Assembly (NCBI RefSeq): GCF_963667985.1
Contig: NZ_OY764081.1
Coordinates: 1,054,001 to 1,118,000, forward strand
Length of the DNA stretch: 64,000 nucleotides
Direction: 5' to 3'
From: an uncultured Methanocorpusculum sp.
GTDB lineage: Archaea; Halobacteriota; Methanomicrobia; Methanomicrobiales; Methanocorpusculaceae
Below are positions 36,979-45,726 of the stretch, piece by piece. A program made the translations under genes and the position numbers. The notes under the pieces are model-generated. The model had not been told where the DNA came from and searched no databases. It saw nothing but the letters and a program-made list of their open reading frames with translations. The first letter of the stretch is position 1. The number at the start of each line of letters is the position of its first letter.

Positions 36979-37524
36979 ATGAAGAGGATCGTCGTCGGGG
37001 TGACCGGAGCATCCGGGATACTGTATGCAAAACGGTTGCTTGAGGCGCTCAAACAGGCAAAAGCCGAAGTTTTTCTCATCATCTCGGATACCGCCCGGAC
37101 CGTCGCCAAACTCGAAGAGGTCGATCTGTCCGGCTACCCGGTACATTATGAGGAGAATTTAGATCTGGAAGCGGGCATCGCCAGCGGATCATTTCAGTTC
37201 GATGCGATGGTGATCGTTCCCTGCAGCATGAAAAGTCTTGCTCAGATCGCAAACGGATACTCGACAACATTGATCGCGAGAGCCGCCGATGTCTGTCTCA
37301 AAGAGAGAAGACCGCTCATCCTCGTCCCTCGGGAGACTCCGTATTCGCGGGTCCATCTCGTCAACATGCTCGCGGCCCACGATGCCGGCGCCCTGATCCT
37401 GCCCGCATCCCCTCCTCTGTATACACATCCAAAAACGCTGGACGAACTTGCAGATATGATCGCCGCACGGATCTTGGACCACGTCGGGATCGAACATACC
37501 ATTGGAACACGGTGGAAAGAATGA
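36979..37524 (+). CDS. ubiX: Flavin prenyltransferase UbiX
   Basis: UbiX makes prenylated FMN, the cofactor of UbiD decarboxylases, from FMN and dimethylallyl phosphate. The 181-residue Rossmann-like protein begins VGVTGASGILYAKRLLEAL and has PCSMKSLAQIANGYSTTLI near residue 82 and VPRETPYSRVHLVNMLAAHD, the family core. It starts 2 bases after the HD gene and overlaps the UbiD gene by 13 bases, which fits cofactor supply to that enzyme. Confidence 0.95.
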   Translation: MKRIVVGVTGASGILYAKRLLEALKQAKAEVFLIISDTARTVAKLEEVDLSGYPVHYEENLDLEAGIASGSFQFDAMVIVPCSMKSLAQIANGYSTTLIARAADVCLKERRPLILVPRETPYSRVHLVNMLAAHDAGALILPASPPLYTHPKTLDELADMIAARILDHVGIEHTIGTRWKE

Positions 37525-38759
37525 GAGATTTTATTTTGCAGATGAAAAAAGCAGGGCTTGTCGAAGAGATCACCGACCCGATCTCTTCAGTATACGAAGC
37601 CCCGAAGCTTGCCTTCCGGACAAATAAAATGCTGGAATTTTCGAATATGGATGGTCACCGCTGTGTGATGAATACCATCTTCGACCGGGATTCGCTTTCG
37701 GTGGCATTGAATATTCCAAAGGACAGGCTTGTAAAAACACTTGCCGCCTGTACCTACGCGGGAAAAACCCGGGATGCGGGAACTCTGCAGTTTGAAAAGG
37801 CAGACCTCGCAAAGATCCCGATCATGAAGCATTTCCCAAAAGATGCAGGAAAATATCTGACATCGGGAATCGTGTTTTCGGCATGGAACGGAGTTACCAA
37901 CGCCTCGATCCACCGCCTGCAGGTCCTGGATGAAACCCACCTGATCGGCAGGATCGTCGAAGGGCGTCACACCTACAAACTGATGAAGCAGGCTTTTTCC
38001 GAAGGAGAAAAACTCCCGATCGCAATAGTGATCGGACCCCATCCCGCCGAGACCTTTGCCGCATCCACCAGAGTCCCTGAAGGAAAGGAGATGAACTATG
38101 CTGCAGAAATCCTCGGAAAAGAGCTGGATCTTTTCACCTGTCCAAACGGAATTCAGGTTCCCGACGCTGAGATCATCCTTTACGGTTATCTGACCCCTGA
38201 CCTCCATGAAGAAGGACCGTTCGTCGACATCAGCGGGACCTACGATCCCGTTAGGATGCAGCCCGTGCTTGAGATCGTCGGTATGCGAACGAAACCCGAC
38301 TTCATCTATCACGGGATCGTTCCTGCCGGCGCAGAACACAAAATGCTCATGGGAGCTCCCTATGAGCCGAGGATCTATCAGGCAGTCTCAGGCGTCACGA
38401 ACGTAAAAGATGTCTACTTAACACCGGGAGGAGCAGGATACTTCCATGCGGTCGTCCAGATCAAAAAGATGACCGACGGGGACGGGAAAAATGCCATCAT
38501 GGCAGCATTCGCCGCCCACACATCGCTCAAACATGTCGTCATCGTCGATGAAGACATCAACATCTACGACCCCTCGGATGTGGAGTTCGCGATCGCAACC
38601 CGCGTCCGGGCAGACACGGATGTCATGATCATCTCAGGTGTCAGGGGATCCTCGCTCGATCCCTGCAGGATCGGAGACGGCATGAATGTTAAGGCAGGGG
38701 TGGATGCGACCATTCCTCTTGGATCAGAAGATGAGTTTATCCGTGCTGAATGGGATTGA
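37512..38759 (+). CDS. UbiD-family decarboxylase, probably trans-anhydromevalonate 5-phosphate decarboxylase
   Basis: The 415-residue UbiD-type protein uses prenyl-FMN. It has the family segments TYAGKTRDAGTLQFEKADLA, IGPHPAETFAASTRVPEGKE near residue 175 and the catalytic acidic region HEEGPFVDISGTYDPVRM near residue 235. In archaea a UbiD homologue together with aconitase X (phosphomevalonate dehydratase) makes isopentenyl phosphate from mevalonate 5-phosphate, and here both genes and ubiX are adjacent. The specific substrate is inferred from that context. Confidence 0.82.
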   Translation: MERMRDFILQMKKAGLVEEITDPISSVYEAPKLAFRTNKMLEFSNMDGHRCVMNTIFDRDSLSVALNIPKDRLVKTLAACTYAGKTRDAGTLQFEKADLAKIPIMKHFPKDAGKYLTSGIVFSAWNGVTNASIHRLQVLDETHLIGRIVEGRHTYKLMKQAFSEGEKLPIAIVIGPHPAETFAASTRVPEGKEMNYAAEILGKELDLFTCPNGIQVPDAEIILYGYLTPDLHEEGPFVDISGTYDPVRMQPVLEIVGMRTKPDFIYHGIVPAGAEHKMLMGAPYEPRIYQAVSGVTNVKDVYLTPGGAGYFHAVVQIKKMTDGDGKNAIMAAFAAHTSLKHVVIVDEDINIYDPSDVEFAIATRVRADTDVMIISGVRGSSLDPCRIGDGMNVKAGVDATIPLGSEDEFIRAEWD

Positions 38760-38777
38760 ATAATAAGGAAGTGAACA

Positions 38778-39962
38778 ATGGAACTAGATAAATATGATCA
38801 GGCGCTACTGAACGGAGAATACGGCGAAACCAAACAAAAAATGATGGAGATCCTCCTCGCTCTTGGAAAAATCTACGAGGCAGAGAAGTTCATCGAAGTA
38901 AAAAGCGTTCAGGTATCCGGCGCCTCATTTAAAACGATCGGGGACGCAGGTCTTTCCTGGCTCAACAGCCTGTCGGGAAAAGCGGTCGTCCCGTCGTTTT
39001 TAAACCCGATCGGCATGCCGCGTGAAGAGTGGCAGAACCTTGGGATCCCGGACGAGTTCGCAAAAAAACAGCTGGAAGTCAACGCCGCATATACCCGGCT
39101 CGGGATCCGGCCGACGTGTACCTGCACCCCGTACTACTTCAACATCATCGAACGGGGGGACCATCTCGCATGGTCAGAGTCCTCGGCGGTCAGCTACGTG
39201 AATTCCGTTCTCGGGGCAAGGACCAACCGTGAAGGAGGACCCTCCGCTCTCGCGTCCGCTCTTACCGGAAAGACGCCATACTACGGTCTGCACATCGTCA
39301 GGAACCGGATCCACCAGATCGAGTTCCACATCGACGATCCGGAGGCGACAAAATCCTGGACCAATGCCCATTACGGGGCTCTCGGGATCATCGCCGGAGC
39401 GATCTCAGGAAACAGGATACCGTTTTTCACCGAAATCAGACCAAACCGCGACATGCTGAAAAGCCTTGGAGCCGCCATGGCCGCAAGCGGGGCAGTTGCC
39501 TTATATCACGTGAACGAGATCACCCCGGAGACCAGGTTCCCCTTCTTCAAAAAACATATCGAAGAGGATGAACGCGAAGTCGTCGAGATCGAAGTGTCCG
39601 AGATCGATGAGTTGTTCGGCAGTCTCGAAGCGGATGTCGTAGCTCTTGGATGTCCTCATGTCTCCGAGGAGGAGTTGGAAGAGCTTGCTTTCCTTCTGGA
39701 AAACAGACGGGTCGTGATGCCGTTCTACATCTTCGCTGCAGAAGAGATGAATGCAAAACACCCGGATCTTTGTACAAAGATCCAAAACAGCGGTGCAAAA
39801 ATCGTACCCGACACCTGCATGGTCGTCTCGCCACTGATGGACAGAGCCGGAGTCGTCATGACGAACTCTGGAAAAGCCTTCACGTATCTCCCGGGAATGT
39901 GCAAAGCGACGCCGCTTTTAGGCACACTCGAGGAATGTGTCCGTGCAGGATGTGGTGAATAA
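38778..39962 (+). CDS. Aconitase X catalytic subunit, probable phosphomevalonate dehydratase large subunit
   Basis: The 394-residue protein matches the aconitase X (AcnX) large subunit: KIYEAEKFIEVKSVQVSGAS near residue 32, a cysteine-rich RPTCTCTPYYFNIIERGD near residue 110, and SSAVSYVNSVLGARTNREGG near residue 134. It would dehydrate mevalonate 5-phosphate to trans-anhydromevalonate 5-phosphate. The separate small subunit (DUF126) is not in the window. It starts 18 bases after the UbiD gene. Confidence 0.85.
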   Translation: MELDKYDQALLNGEYGETKQKMMEILLALGKIYEAEKFIEVKSVQVSGASFKTIGDAGLSWLNSLSGKAVVPSFLNPIGMPREEWQNLGIPDEFAKKQLEVNAAYTRLGIRPTCTCTPYYFNIIERGDHLAWSESSAVSYVNSVLGARTNREGGPSALASALTGKTPYYGLHIVRNRIHQIEFHIDDPEATKSWTNAHYGALGIIAGAISGNRIPFFTEIRPNRDMLKSLGAAMAASGAVALYHVNEITPETRFPFFKKHIEEDEREVVEIEVSEIDELFGSLEADVVALGCPHVSEEELEELAFLLENRRVVMPFYIFAAEEMNAKHPDLCTKIQNSGAKIVPDTCMVVSPLMDRAGVVMTNSGKAFTYLPGMCKATPLLGTLEECVRAGCGE

Positions 39963-40655
39963 ATGAGTCTCTTAGATAAAATCTCCCCGTTTGAAAGAAA
40001 AGATCTTCTGATCGCCTGGCTTGTCCTCGGTGTTGCCTTTACGTTAGGCATCAACGGCGGATTTGCATTACTTACCGACTATCAAAATATAACCGTAGAA
40101 GGACTTCTGATAACCTTCCTCGTATCGCTGATCGCGGTCGGACTCTCTTTCGTGCTTCACGAACTTGCCCACAAATTCACTGCCATGAAGTTCGGTTACT
40201 GGGCAGAATTCAGAAAAAGCACGCAGATGCTGATCATCGCCGTAGTCGTTGCGGCAATTACGGGAATCGTATTTGCCGCACCCGGAGCCACGCTCATCAA
40301 CACGGCCGGACGCGAGATGACCAAAAAAGAGAACGGACTTATCTCCATCGCCGGACCCCTCACAAATCTCGTCCTGATCATTCCGTTCATCATCATAATG
40401 ATCATCGGGTTTATGATGTCGCCTTCGGCGGGGATCGTTCTCTTTACCCTGCCGGGATTTTTGTTCTATCTGGGATTGATCGGGTTCCAGGTCAATGCGA
40501 TGCTCGCATTCTTCAACATGCTCCCGGTCGGGCCGCTTGACGGAAAAAAGATTATGAGATGGAACCCTGTCGTCTTCGGGGTAGTTATTGCCGTATCGCT
40601 TGTCCTGCTCTATCTCGCACTTGTGCCGACCGTGATTCTCTCGCTTTTTGCCTAA
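39963..40655 (+). CDS. M50 (site-2 protease type) intramembrane metalloprotease
   Basis: The 230-residue membrane protein has HExxH in SFVLHELAHKFTAMKFGYW near residue 60 and the second metal ligand motif in NMLPVGPLDGKKIMRW near residue 180, with about five or six membrane helices. No PDZ domain is present. It starts 0 bases after the AcnX stop and converges with birA, overlapping it by 4 bases. Confidence 0.85.
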   Translation: MSLLDKISPFERKDLLIAWLVLGVAFTLGINGGFALLTDYQNITVEGLLITFLVSLIAVGLSFVLHELAHKFTAMKFGYWAEFRKSTQMLIIAVVVAAITGIVFAAPGATLINTAGREMTKKENGLISIAGPLTNLVLIIPFIIIMIIGFMMSPSAGIVLFTLPGFLFYLGLIGFQVNAMLAFFNMLPVGPLDGKKIMRWNPVVFGVVIAVSLVLLYLALVPTVILSLFA

Positions 40656-41611
40656 ATGCGAACACTGACCTCACCTGAGGTCAGTGTCCTGATTTTACCG
40701 TCGACTTCAACGACAAGCCCGCCCTTGCCGTCGATTTCAACCGCCTTCGCAGAATGCCAGACATTTTTCTCGAGAAACATGATCTCTTTTCCAAGAATAA
40801 GCGATCGGGAACGGTACTCCTCGATGAAACTTTTCTCCGGGAGAGCGGCAAACATATCCAGCAGATGATTGATCAAAACGGTGGCGAACGCATTTCTCGT
40901 GAGCGGGAAATCTTTTGGAAACAGCGGACCCGCGATAGATTCGAGATCTTTTGGGAACTCTGAAGTTTTGAAGTTCACGCCGACCCCCACGATCACCGAC
41001 TCGAGAGTTCCCGATTCGATATTGCTGACCGCCTCAGTTCCGATTCCGCAGATCTTTTTTCCGTTCAAGAAGATGTCATTGACCCACTTGATCCGCGGTT
41101 CAGAATCGGAAACGGATTCGATCGATCTGCAGACGGCAACACCTGCAGCAGTCGTGATCATAACCGCGTCCGAAAAGGAGATCCCAAGCCGGGCGATGAT
41201 ACTCAGATAGATGCCGGTGCCTTTGGGCGAGTAAAAGGATTTCCCGTATCTCCCTCTGCCGGCGGTTTGCTCCTCAGCAAGAATCACCGTTCCGTGTTTT
41301 GCTCCGGCGGCGGCCATTACTTTTGCGTCGGTGTTCGTCGAATCGGTCGAGGTTTTTACAATGACGACCGTGTCGGCATACTTCGGCAAAAGCCGGGACC
41401 GAATGCCTTCGGCCGAGAGAACATCCGAGTTCTCCAGAAGATATCCTTTGTTGGAGACTGCAGAGATAATATAGCCTTCACTCTGCAGTGTCCGAATCGC
41501 TTTCCATACCGCAGTTCTCGAAACCGATAGCTCGGAAGCGATGTGTTCCCCCGATACATATGCACCGGGATTTTTTTCCAGGATGCCAAGCACCAGGGTT
41601 TTTGTTGTCAT
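40652..41611 (-). CDS. birA: Bifunctional biotin operon repressor/biotin protein ligase
   Basis: BirA attaches biotin to carboxylases and can repress transcription. The product of about 319 residues has an N-terminal winged helix (SGEHIASELSVSRTAVWKAI, residues about 20-40), the ligase core with GRGRYGKSFYSPKGTGIYLS near residue 120 and KWVNDIFLNGKKICGIGTE near residue 175, and the C-terminal SH3-like domain. A GTG two codons upstream is possible; the ATG at 41611 has GAGTG just before it. It follows the coiled-coil gene without a gap. Confidence 0.93.
   Translation of the reverse strand: MTTKTLVLGILEKNPGAYVSGEHIASELSVSRTAVWKAIRTLQSEGYIISAVSNKGYLLENSDVLSAEGIRSRLLPKYADTVVIVKTSTDSTNTDAKVMAAAGAKHGTVILAEEQTAGRGRYGKSFYSPKGTGIYLSIIARLGISFSDAVMITTAAGVAVCRSIESVSDSEPRIKWVNDIFLNGKKICGIGTEAVSNIESGTLESVIVGVGVNFKTSEFPKDLESIAGPLFPKDFPLTRNAFATVLINHLLDMFAALPEKSFIEEYRSRSLILGKEIMFLEKNVWHSAKAVEIDGKGGLVVEVDGKIRTLTSGEVSVRI
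40662..40687 (+). terminator. Hairpin at the convergent ends of the M50 and birA genes
   Basis: A perfect 11-pair stem, ACACTGACCTC/GAGGTCAGTGT with loop ACCT, begins 6 bases after the M50 stop and lies inside the last codons of birA. It is followed by GATTTT on the plus strand. It can act as terminator for the plus-strand run while still encoding the BirA C-terminus. Confidence 0.5.
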
Positions 41612-41617
41612 TTTCAC

Positions 41618-42379
41618 TCAGACTGACTGGACCTTAACCCCGCTTGATGAAAGGAAGAGGGAAATAGGGAACTCCGGCAGCTGCCGGTCGCTTGAGATCA
41701 GCATTTTGAACGCTGCTTCATTGTTGTTTGTATTGCCGAGATACGTGAGGGCCACCTCATACTGTACCTTCATTACCGTTACTTTTCCCCAGAAGATGGT
41801 CAGTGTACCTACCTGATCGGGGACATTAGTCACTGAATTGACCGAAAGCGGATAGGTGACGCCACCAAGGGAGATCATCATTGAGCCACCGGACGAAGGA
41901 GAAAGAGCAATGACCTTGTAACCGCCGATGTTCAGTTCTTTATCAAGCGGAATCCAGACATTGTAGGTCGTATCATACCCGTAGGTTTTATCAGTTCCGG
42001 CGGTTATCGTCACATCAGCAGAGATGAGAACAAAACCCGCAAATATAATGATCAGCAGGAGAATGATTCCAAAAATCTTCAGGCCCTTGTGAGATTTTTT
42101 CGGTTTTGCATCTTTTTCTGCAGCTTTCCTTGCAGCTTCTTCTGCCGCGGCTTTTCTGGCATGATCTTCTTTTACAAGTGCTTCCGCTTTCTTAAGTTCC
42201 TCAGCCTTCTTAAGTTCCTCAGCTTTTCTAAGTTCTTCAGCCTTTTTTGCTTCCTCAGCCAGTCTTATTTCCTCGGCACGCTTGAGTTCTTCCGCTTTCT
42301 TAAGTTCCTCGGCTTTTTTGATTTCCTCAGCACGCTTCAGAATTTCTTCATCAGTTAATCCATTTGGAACATCATCCAT
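41618..42379 (-). CDS. Coiled-coil membrane protein with KAEEL repeats
   Basis: The 253-residue protein has a charged N-terminal region with about ten copies of a five- to six-residue motif near KKAEEL (residues about 12-70), predicted to form a long helix or coiled coil. An alanine/lysine-rich stretch, a transmembrane helix (KIFGIILLLIIIFAGFVLIS, about 104-123) and an outside beta-rich domain of about 130 residues follow. No family is recognised. It adjoins birA, but that probably reflects shared transcription, not function. Confidence 0.7.
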   Translation of the reverse strand: MDDVPNGLTDEEILKRAEEIKKAEELKKAEELKRAEEIRLAEEAKKAEELRKAEELKKAEELKKAEALVKEDHARKAAAEEAARKAAEKDAKPKKSHKGLKIFGIILLLIIIFAGFVLISADVTITAGTDKTYGYDTTYNVWIPLDKELNIGGYKVIALSPSSGGSMMISLGGVTYPLSVNSVTNVPDQVGTLTIFWGKVTVMKVQYEVALTYLGNTNNNEAAFKMLISSDRQLPEFPISLFLSSSGVKVQSV

Positions 42380-42523
42380 AATAATGATTCTTGGGCGGGA
42401 GGAGATGATAATACTTTTCTCAAGGCATTTGGAATAGTTTTCAGCTCGAAGACAGACAATATCTTCCGTTTTTTGCCTGCAGGTATTACTTAATATAGTA
42501 TTGAGATTCTGTATATCATTATT

Positions 42524-43413
42524 ATGATACTGCCCGGTTCACAGAAGAATGATGGTGTCTCTCCTGTGATCGGAACGATTTTTCTCGTAGCTCTTACTAT
42601 CGTCCTTATCGGGATTGTAGGAGCGGCCATGGTGAGTTACGGCCTGCCGGAGCCGGCACCAATTCTTGGAATATCGATTGGTCAGCAGGGAAATATCATT
42701 ACGGTTACGCATCTAACGGAGATGTGCTGCCGGCAGGAAGCTATACAATCTTCATCGACAGCGTTGATAAAACAGCAGAGTTCGGTGGAAATGTGGATTT
42801 TGGGCCAGGGGTTATTCTGTCATGGGATTCCGGAACGGCGGCAGTCGGTACGGTTTCAATCGTTTACACGAGTAAGAACGGATTCTCAACGCTTCTTGCA
42901 GAGAAGAACTTTGGTAAGGCAGGGAGTACAACCGTGAGTAGCAGCAGCAGTGGAAAGGTAGGGAAAGTTGTAGAGAGGTTCGAAGATACCTATACGATAA
43001 TTACGAAAGTAGACTGGCAGACATTTCTTGATAAAGTAAATGCAAGCATAAGCGGTGTTTCATTGGGTCATGGTATTGTGTATGTTGATAACGGCGAATA
43101 CTGGGTTTCTATCGATAACAAGCGTGTGTCCAAAGCAGAAGCTACTCAAAATCCATCAATCCAAGAATATATGGACATCTATCGTGACAACAGATTGATA
43201 ATGATCGATCTGTCGAAAAAAAATTACACAGAGAGCGATATGGATCCAACTGATTTTAGCCAACCCTGGAAGTCAACGCCCTATCCGACAATCGGTTCTC
43301 TCTATGAGTATGAAGGAGGATTATATATGGACGCAGTCATTATCTCTAATATTATTAGGCCATCACGCGATCCGAATACTGCAGACTGGGTAAAAATAGC
43401 ATATCTAAAATAA
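42524..43413 (+). pseudogene. Type IV pilin-like gene with a frameshift
   Basis: The first frame (from 42524) has the archaeal pilin N-terminus NDGVSPVIGTIFLVALTIVL (prepilin peptidase site before GVSP) and a hydrophobic helix to about residue 40. Around 42712-42718 the sense moves to the -1 frame: CAT CTA then AAC GGA GAT GTG CTG restores NGDVLPAGSYTIFID, and this second frame runs to 43413 as a beta-rich pilin body. Rejoined length is about 295 residues. One missing base in CATCTAACGG explains it; programmed -1 frameshifting or a sequencing slip are alternatives. The downstream frame uses normal codons over 220 residues. Confidence 0.75.
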
Positions 43414-43711
43414 TTATTTTTTTTAGCCAACAAATGGGTCTTTTTTTCAAAGTTTGATTGAGTATTGTGATTCCACAAAAATGTGATCGGATCTCGACGC
43501 CTGAACATCCGATCTGCCGACCCACTCGTAACAAGTAGCAAGCCTCAGTCGCCAGTTTCCTTTGCAAACTGGCTCCGCTGAGGTCGTCCACTTTCAGCGT
43601 CCAACCCGCTATCACAAATCTCTCGCAAGATTTGCTCAGCGGTTCACTAATTGAAGCGTCGCTTCGATTAGTAAGCCTCATTATAAATCGTGACAAATAA
43701 ATAAAGAACCC
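43414..43711. repeat. Hairpin-rich intergenic island B
   Basis: Four strong inverted repeats occur in 190 bases: 43485-43514 (GATCGGAT/ATCCGATC), 43543-43583 (nested CCTCAG/CTGAGG outside GCCAGTTT/AAACTGGC), 43615-43634 (CAAATCT/AGATTTG) and 43646-43672 (13 pairs with one G-T). It contains TCAGCGTCCAACCCGC, almost identical to island A, and TCTCGCAA...TTGCTCA, shared with stretch C. No credible gene. A TATA-like element may lie at 43680-43690 (CATTATAAATC), serving porB about 25 bases later. Confidence 0.6.
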
Positions 43712-44602
43712 ATGACGGAAATTCCCAAAGAAGAGATGCTTTTAAAGTGTCCATCCACCTGTGCTGGATGCGGCTCTTTACTTGCACTCCGCTATATCCT
43801 CAAGGCTGCAGGCAAAGATACGGTCCTCGTGATACCTGCCTGCTGCAACAGTGTGATCCAGGGTGTCTATCCCTACATGCTTCACACGGTGCCCGTCTAT
43901 AACATCGCATTTGCGGCCGCCGCGGCCTGTGCCTCCGGTATGAGCGAAGCTCTTCGCGCAAAAGGCGAAAAAACCAACGTCATCGTCTACGCAGGAGACG
44001 GAGGCACCGCCGACATCGGTATCCAGGCACTGTCCGGAGCCCTGGAACGTGGCGAGGACTTCCTCTATATCTGCTATGACAATGAAGCGTACGGAAATAC
44101 CGGGATGCAGAGATCGGGCGCGACCCCACTTGGAGCAATAACCACTACTACCCCGAACGGAAAAACCGTCAACAAGAAAGATCTTGACAGAATCGTCGAG
44201 GCACATAACCTTCCCTATCTGGCAACGGCCTGCTCCTCGTACCCCGCCGATGTCTACAACAAAGTGAAAAAAGCCCTTTCGATTCCCGGGCCGAAGTTCA
44301 TCCACATCCTTGCACCCTGCCCGCCGGGCTGGAGAATTCCATCGGAAAAGACAGTCGAGATCGGAAAGATGGCAGTCAAATCCGGGATATGGGTCCTCTG
44401 GGAAAAAGAGTACGATAAATTCACCGTCAGTGCCCCATCACGCGCCGCTATGAAACGGCCGGCACCAGTTGGCGAGTACCTCAGAGCCCAGGGAAGATTC
44501 AGAAAAGTCGATGAAAAGACCGCCGCAATCATCCAGGCGAACGTCGACAAAAACCTGAAGAAAATTGCTCTCGAAGCCGCACAATCGGAGGAAACAGAAT
44601 GA
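43712..44602 (+). CDS. porB: Pyruvate:ferredoxin oxidoreductase beta subunit
   Basis: PorB binds thiamine diphosphate and, with PorACD, makes pyruvate from acetyl-CoA and CO2 in autotrophic growth. The 296-residue protein has a CPSTCAGCGSLLALRYILKA N-terminal cysteine region and the TPP motif GDGGTADIGIQALSGALERG near residue 92, followed by YDNEAYGNTGMQRSGATPLG. It starts the operon in the order B-A-C-D. Confidence 0.95.
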   Translation: MTEIPKEEMLLKCPSTCAGCGSLLALRYILKAAGKDTVLVIPACCNSVIQGVYPYMLHTVPVYNIAFAAAAACASGMSEALRAKGEKTNVIVYAGDGGTADIGIQALSGALERGEDFLYICYDNEAYGNTGMQRSGATPLGAITTTTPNGKTVNKKDLDRIVEAHNLPYLATACSSYPADVYNKVKKALSIPGPKFIHILAPCPPGWRIPSEKTVEIGKMAVKSGIWVLWEKEYDKFTVSAPSRAAMKRPAPVGEYLRAQGRFRKVDEKTAAIIQANVDKNLKKIALEAAQSEETE

Positions 44603-45726
44603 GCGAACTTGTAATGTCCACCGGTAACAAAGCCGTCGCTTCAGCCGTAAAAATGGCAAAGCCGCTCGTCGTTGCCGCATACCCCATCACCCCCCAGACC
44701 GAGATCATCGAAAGCATCGCCGACTACGTCGAGTCCGGCGACCTCAAAGCACGCTACATCCCGGTCGAGTCGGAACACTCCGCAATGACAGCCTGTATCG
44801 GTGCTTCCATCACGGGAGTTAGAGTATTTACCGCGACAAGCTCGCACGGTCTTCTCTATATGCACGAGATGCTCCACTGGGCAGCAGGCGCACGCCTGCC
44901 GATCGTGATGGGCCAGGTCAACAGGACACTCGCCCCGGGATGGAACATCTGGGCCGAACACTCCGATGCCCTCTCCCAGAGAGACACCGGCTGGCTGCAG
45001 GTCTACGTATCAACCGTGCAGGAGGCATACGACGCGACCCTGATGGCATTCAGGATCGCAGAAGACAACCGCGTTCTTCTGCCGGTCATTATCAACATGG
45101 ACGGATTCCTCTTGTCCCACATCATGCAGCCGTTCGAGATGACCGAGCCGGGAGATTTCATCCCGCCGCTGGAGCTCCCGCACAAAATCGACGTCAACGA
45201 TCCGAAAGGTTACGGCGCAATGAGCCCGGCAAACGTCCACTACCAGTTCAGATTCGACATGGAAAAGGCCATGCGGGCATCACGCACGGTCATCGAAGAG
45301 ACCGAAGCCGAGTTTGCAAAACGCTTCGGCAGAAGTTATGCGCCGGTCGAGGAATACTTCTGCGATGATGCGGATGTTATCATCATCGCGATGGGAACAC
45401 TCGGGAAAGAAGCCGAGGTCGCCACCGATCTCATGAGAAAAGAGGGAGTCAAAGCCGGAGTCATGCGGATCCGCTGGTTCAGACCGTTCCCGCTCGATAT
45501 GAACATCAAAGGAAAAGACCTCGTCGTGATCGACCGTGACTACTCGTTCGGCTTCGGCGGCGTTGTTGCCGGAGAAATCCAGGCAAGATATCCCGATGCG
45601 AAAATCGCAAGCGTCATTGCCGGTCTCGGCGGACAGGAAGTCACCTTCGAGGATATGGCAGAGTTCGTCCGCAGCCGCAAGATCGGAACAGAGTTCTGGT
45701 TCGGTATCCCGCAGGAGGAGCAGTAA
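44599..45726 (+). CDS. porA: Pyruvate:ferredoxin oxidoreductase alpha subunit
   Basis: PorA carries the pyrimidine-binding part of the active site. The 375-residue protein has KPLVVAAYPITPQTEIIESI near residue 23, SEHSAMTACIGASITGVRVF and TATSSHGLLYMHEMLHWAAG, all typical of the 2-oxoacid oxidoreductase alpha domain, then a transketolase C-terminal-like domain. It overlaps porB by 4 bases. Confidence 0.95.
   Translation: MSELVMSTGNKAVASAVKMAKPLVVAAYPITPQTEIIESIADYVESGDLKARYIPVESEHSAMTACIGASITGVRVFTATSSHGLLYMHEMLHWAAGARLPIVMGQVNRTLAPGWNIWAEHSDALSQRDTGWLQVYVSTVQEAYDATLMAFRIAEDNRVLLPVIINMDGFLLSHIMQPFEMTEPGDFIPPLELPHKIDVNDPKGYGAMSPANVHYQFRFDMEKAMRASRTVIEETEAEFAKRFGRSYAPVEEYFCDDADVIIIAMGTLGKEAEVATDLMRKEGVKAGVMRIRWFRPFPLDMNIKGKDLVVIDRDYSFGFGGVVAGEIQARYPDAKIASVIAGLGGQEVTFEDMAEFVRSRKIGTEFWFGIPQEEQ

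Noticed and set aside
37587-38339. A 250-codon open frame antisense to the UbiD gene
   Set aside because: A shadow of the coding frame on the opposite strand; no recognisable protein family.
43355-43696. A 113-codon minus-strand frame across hairpin island B
   Set aside because: Covers repeats and the end of the pilin gene on the other strand; no domain.
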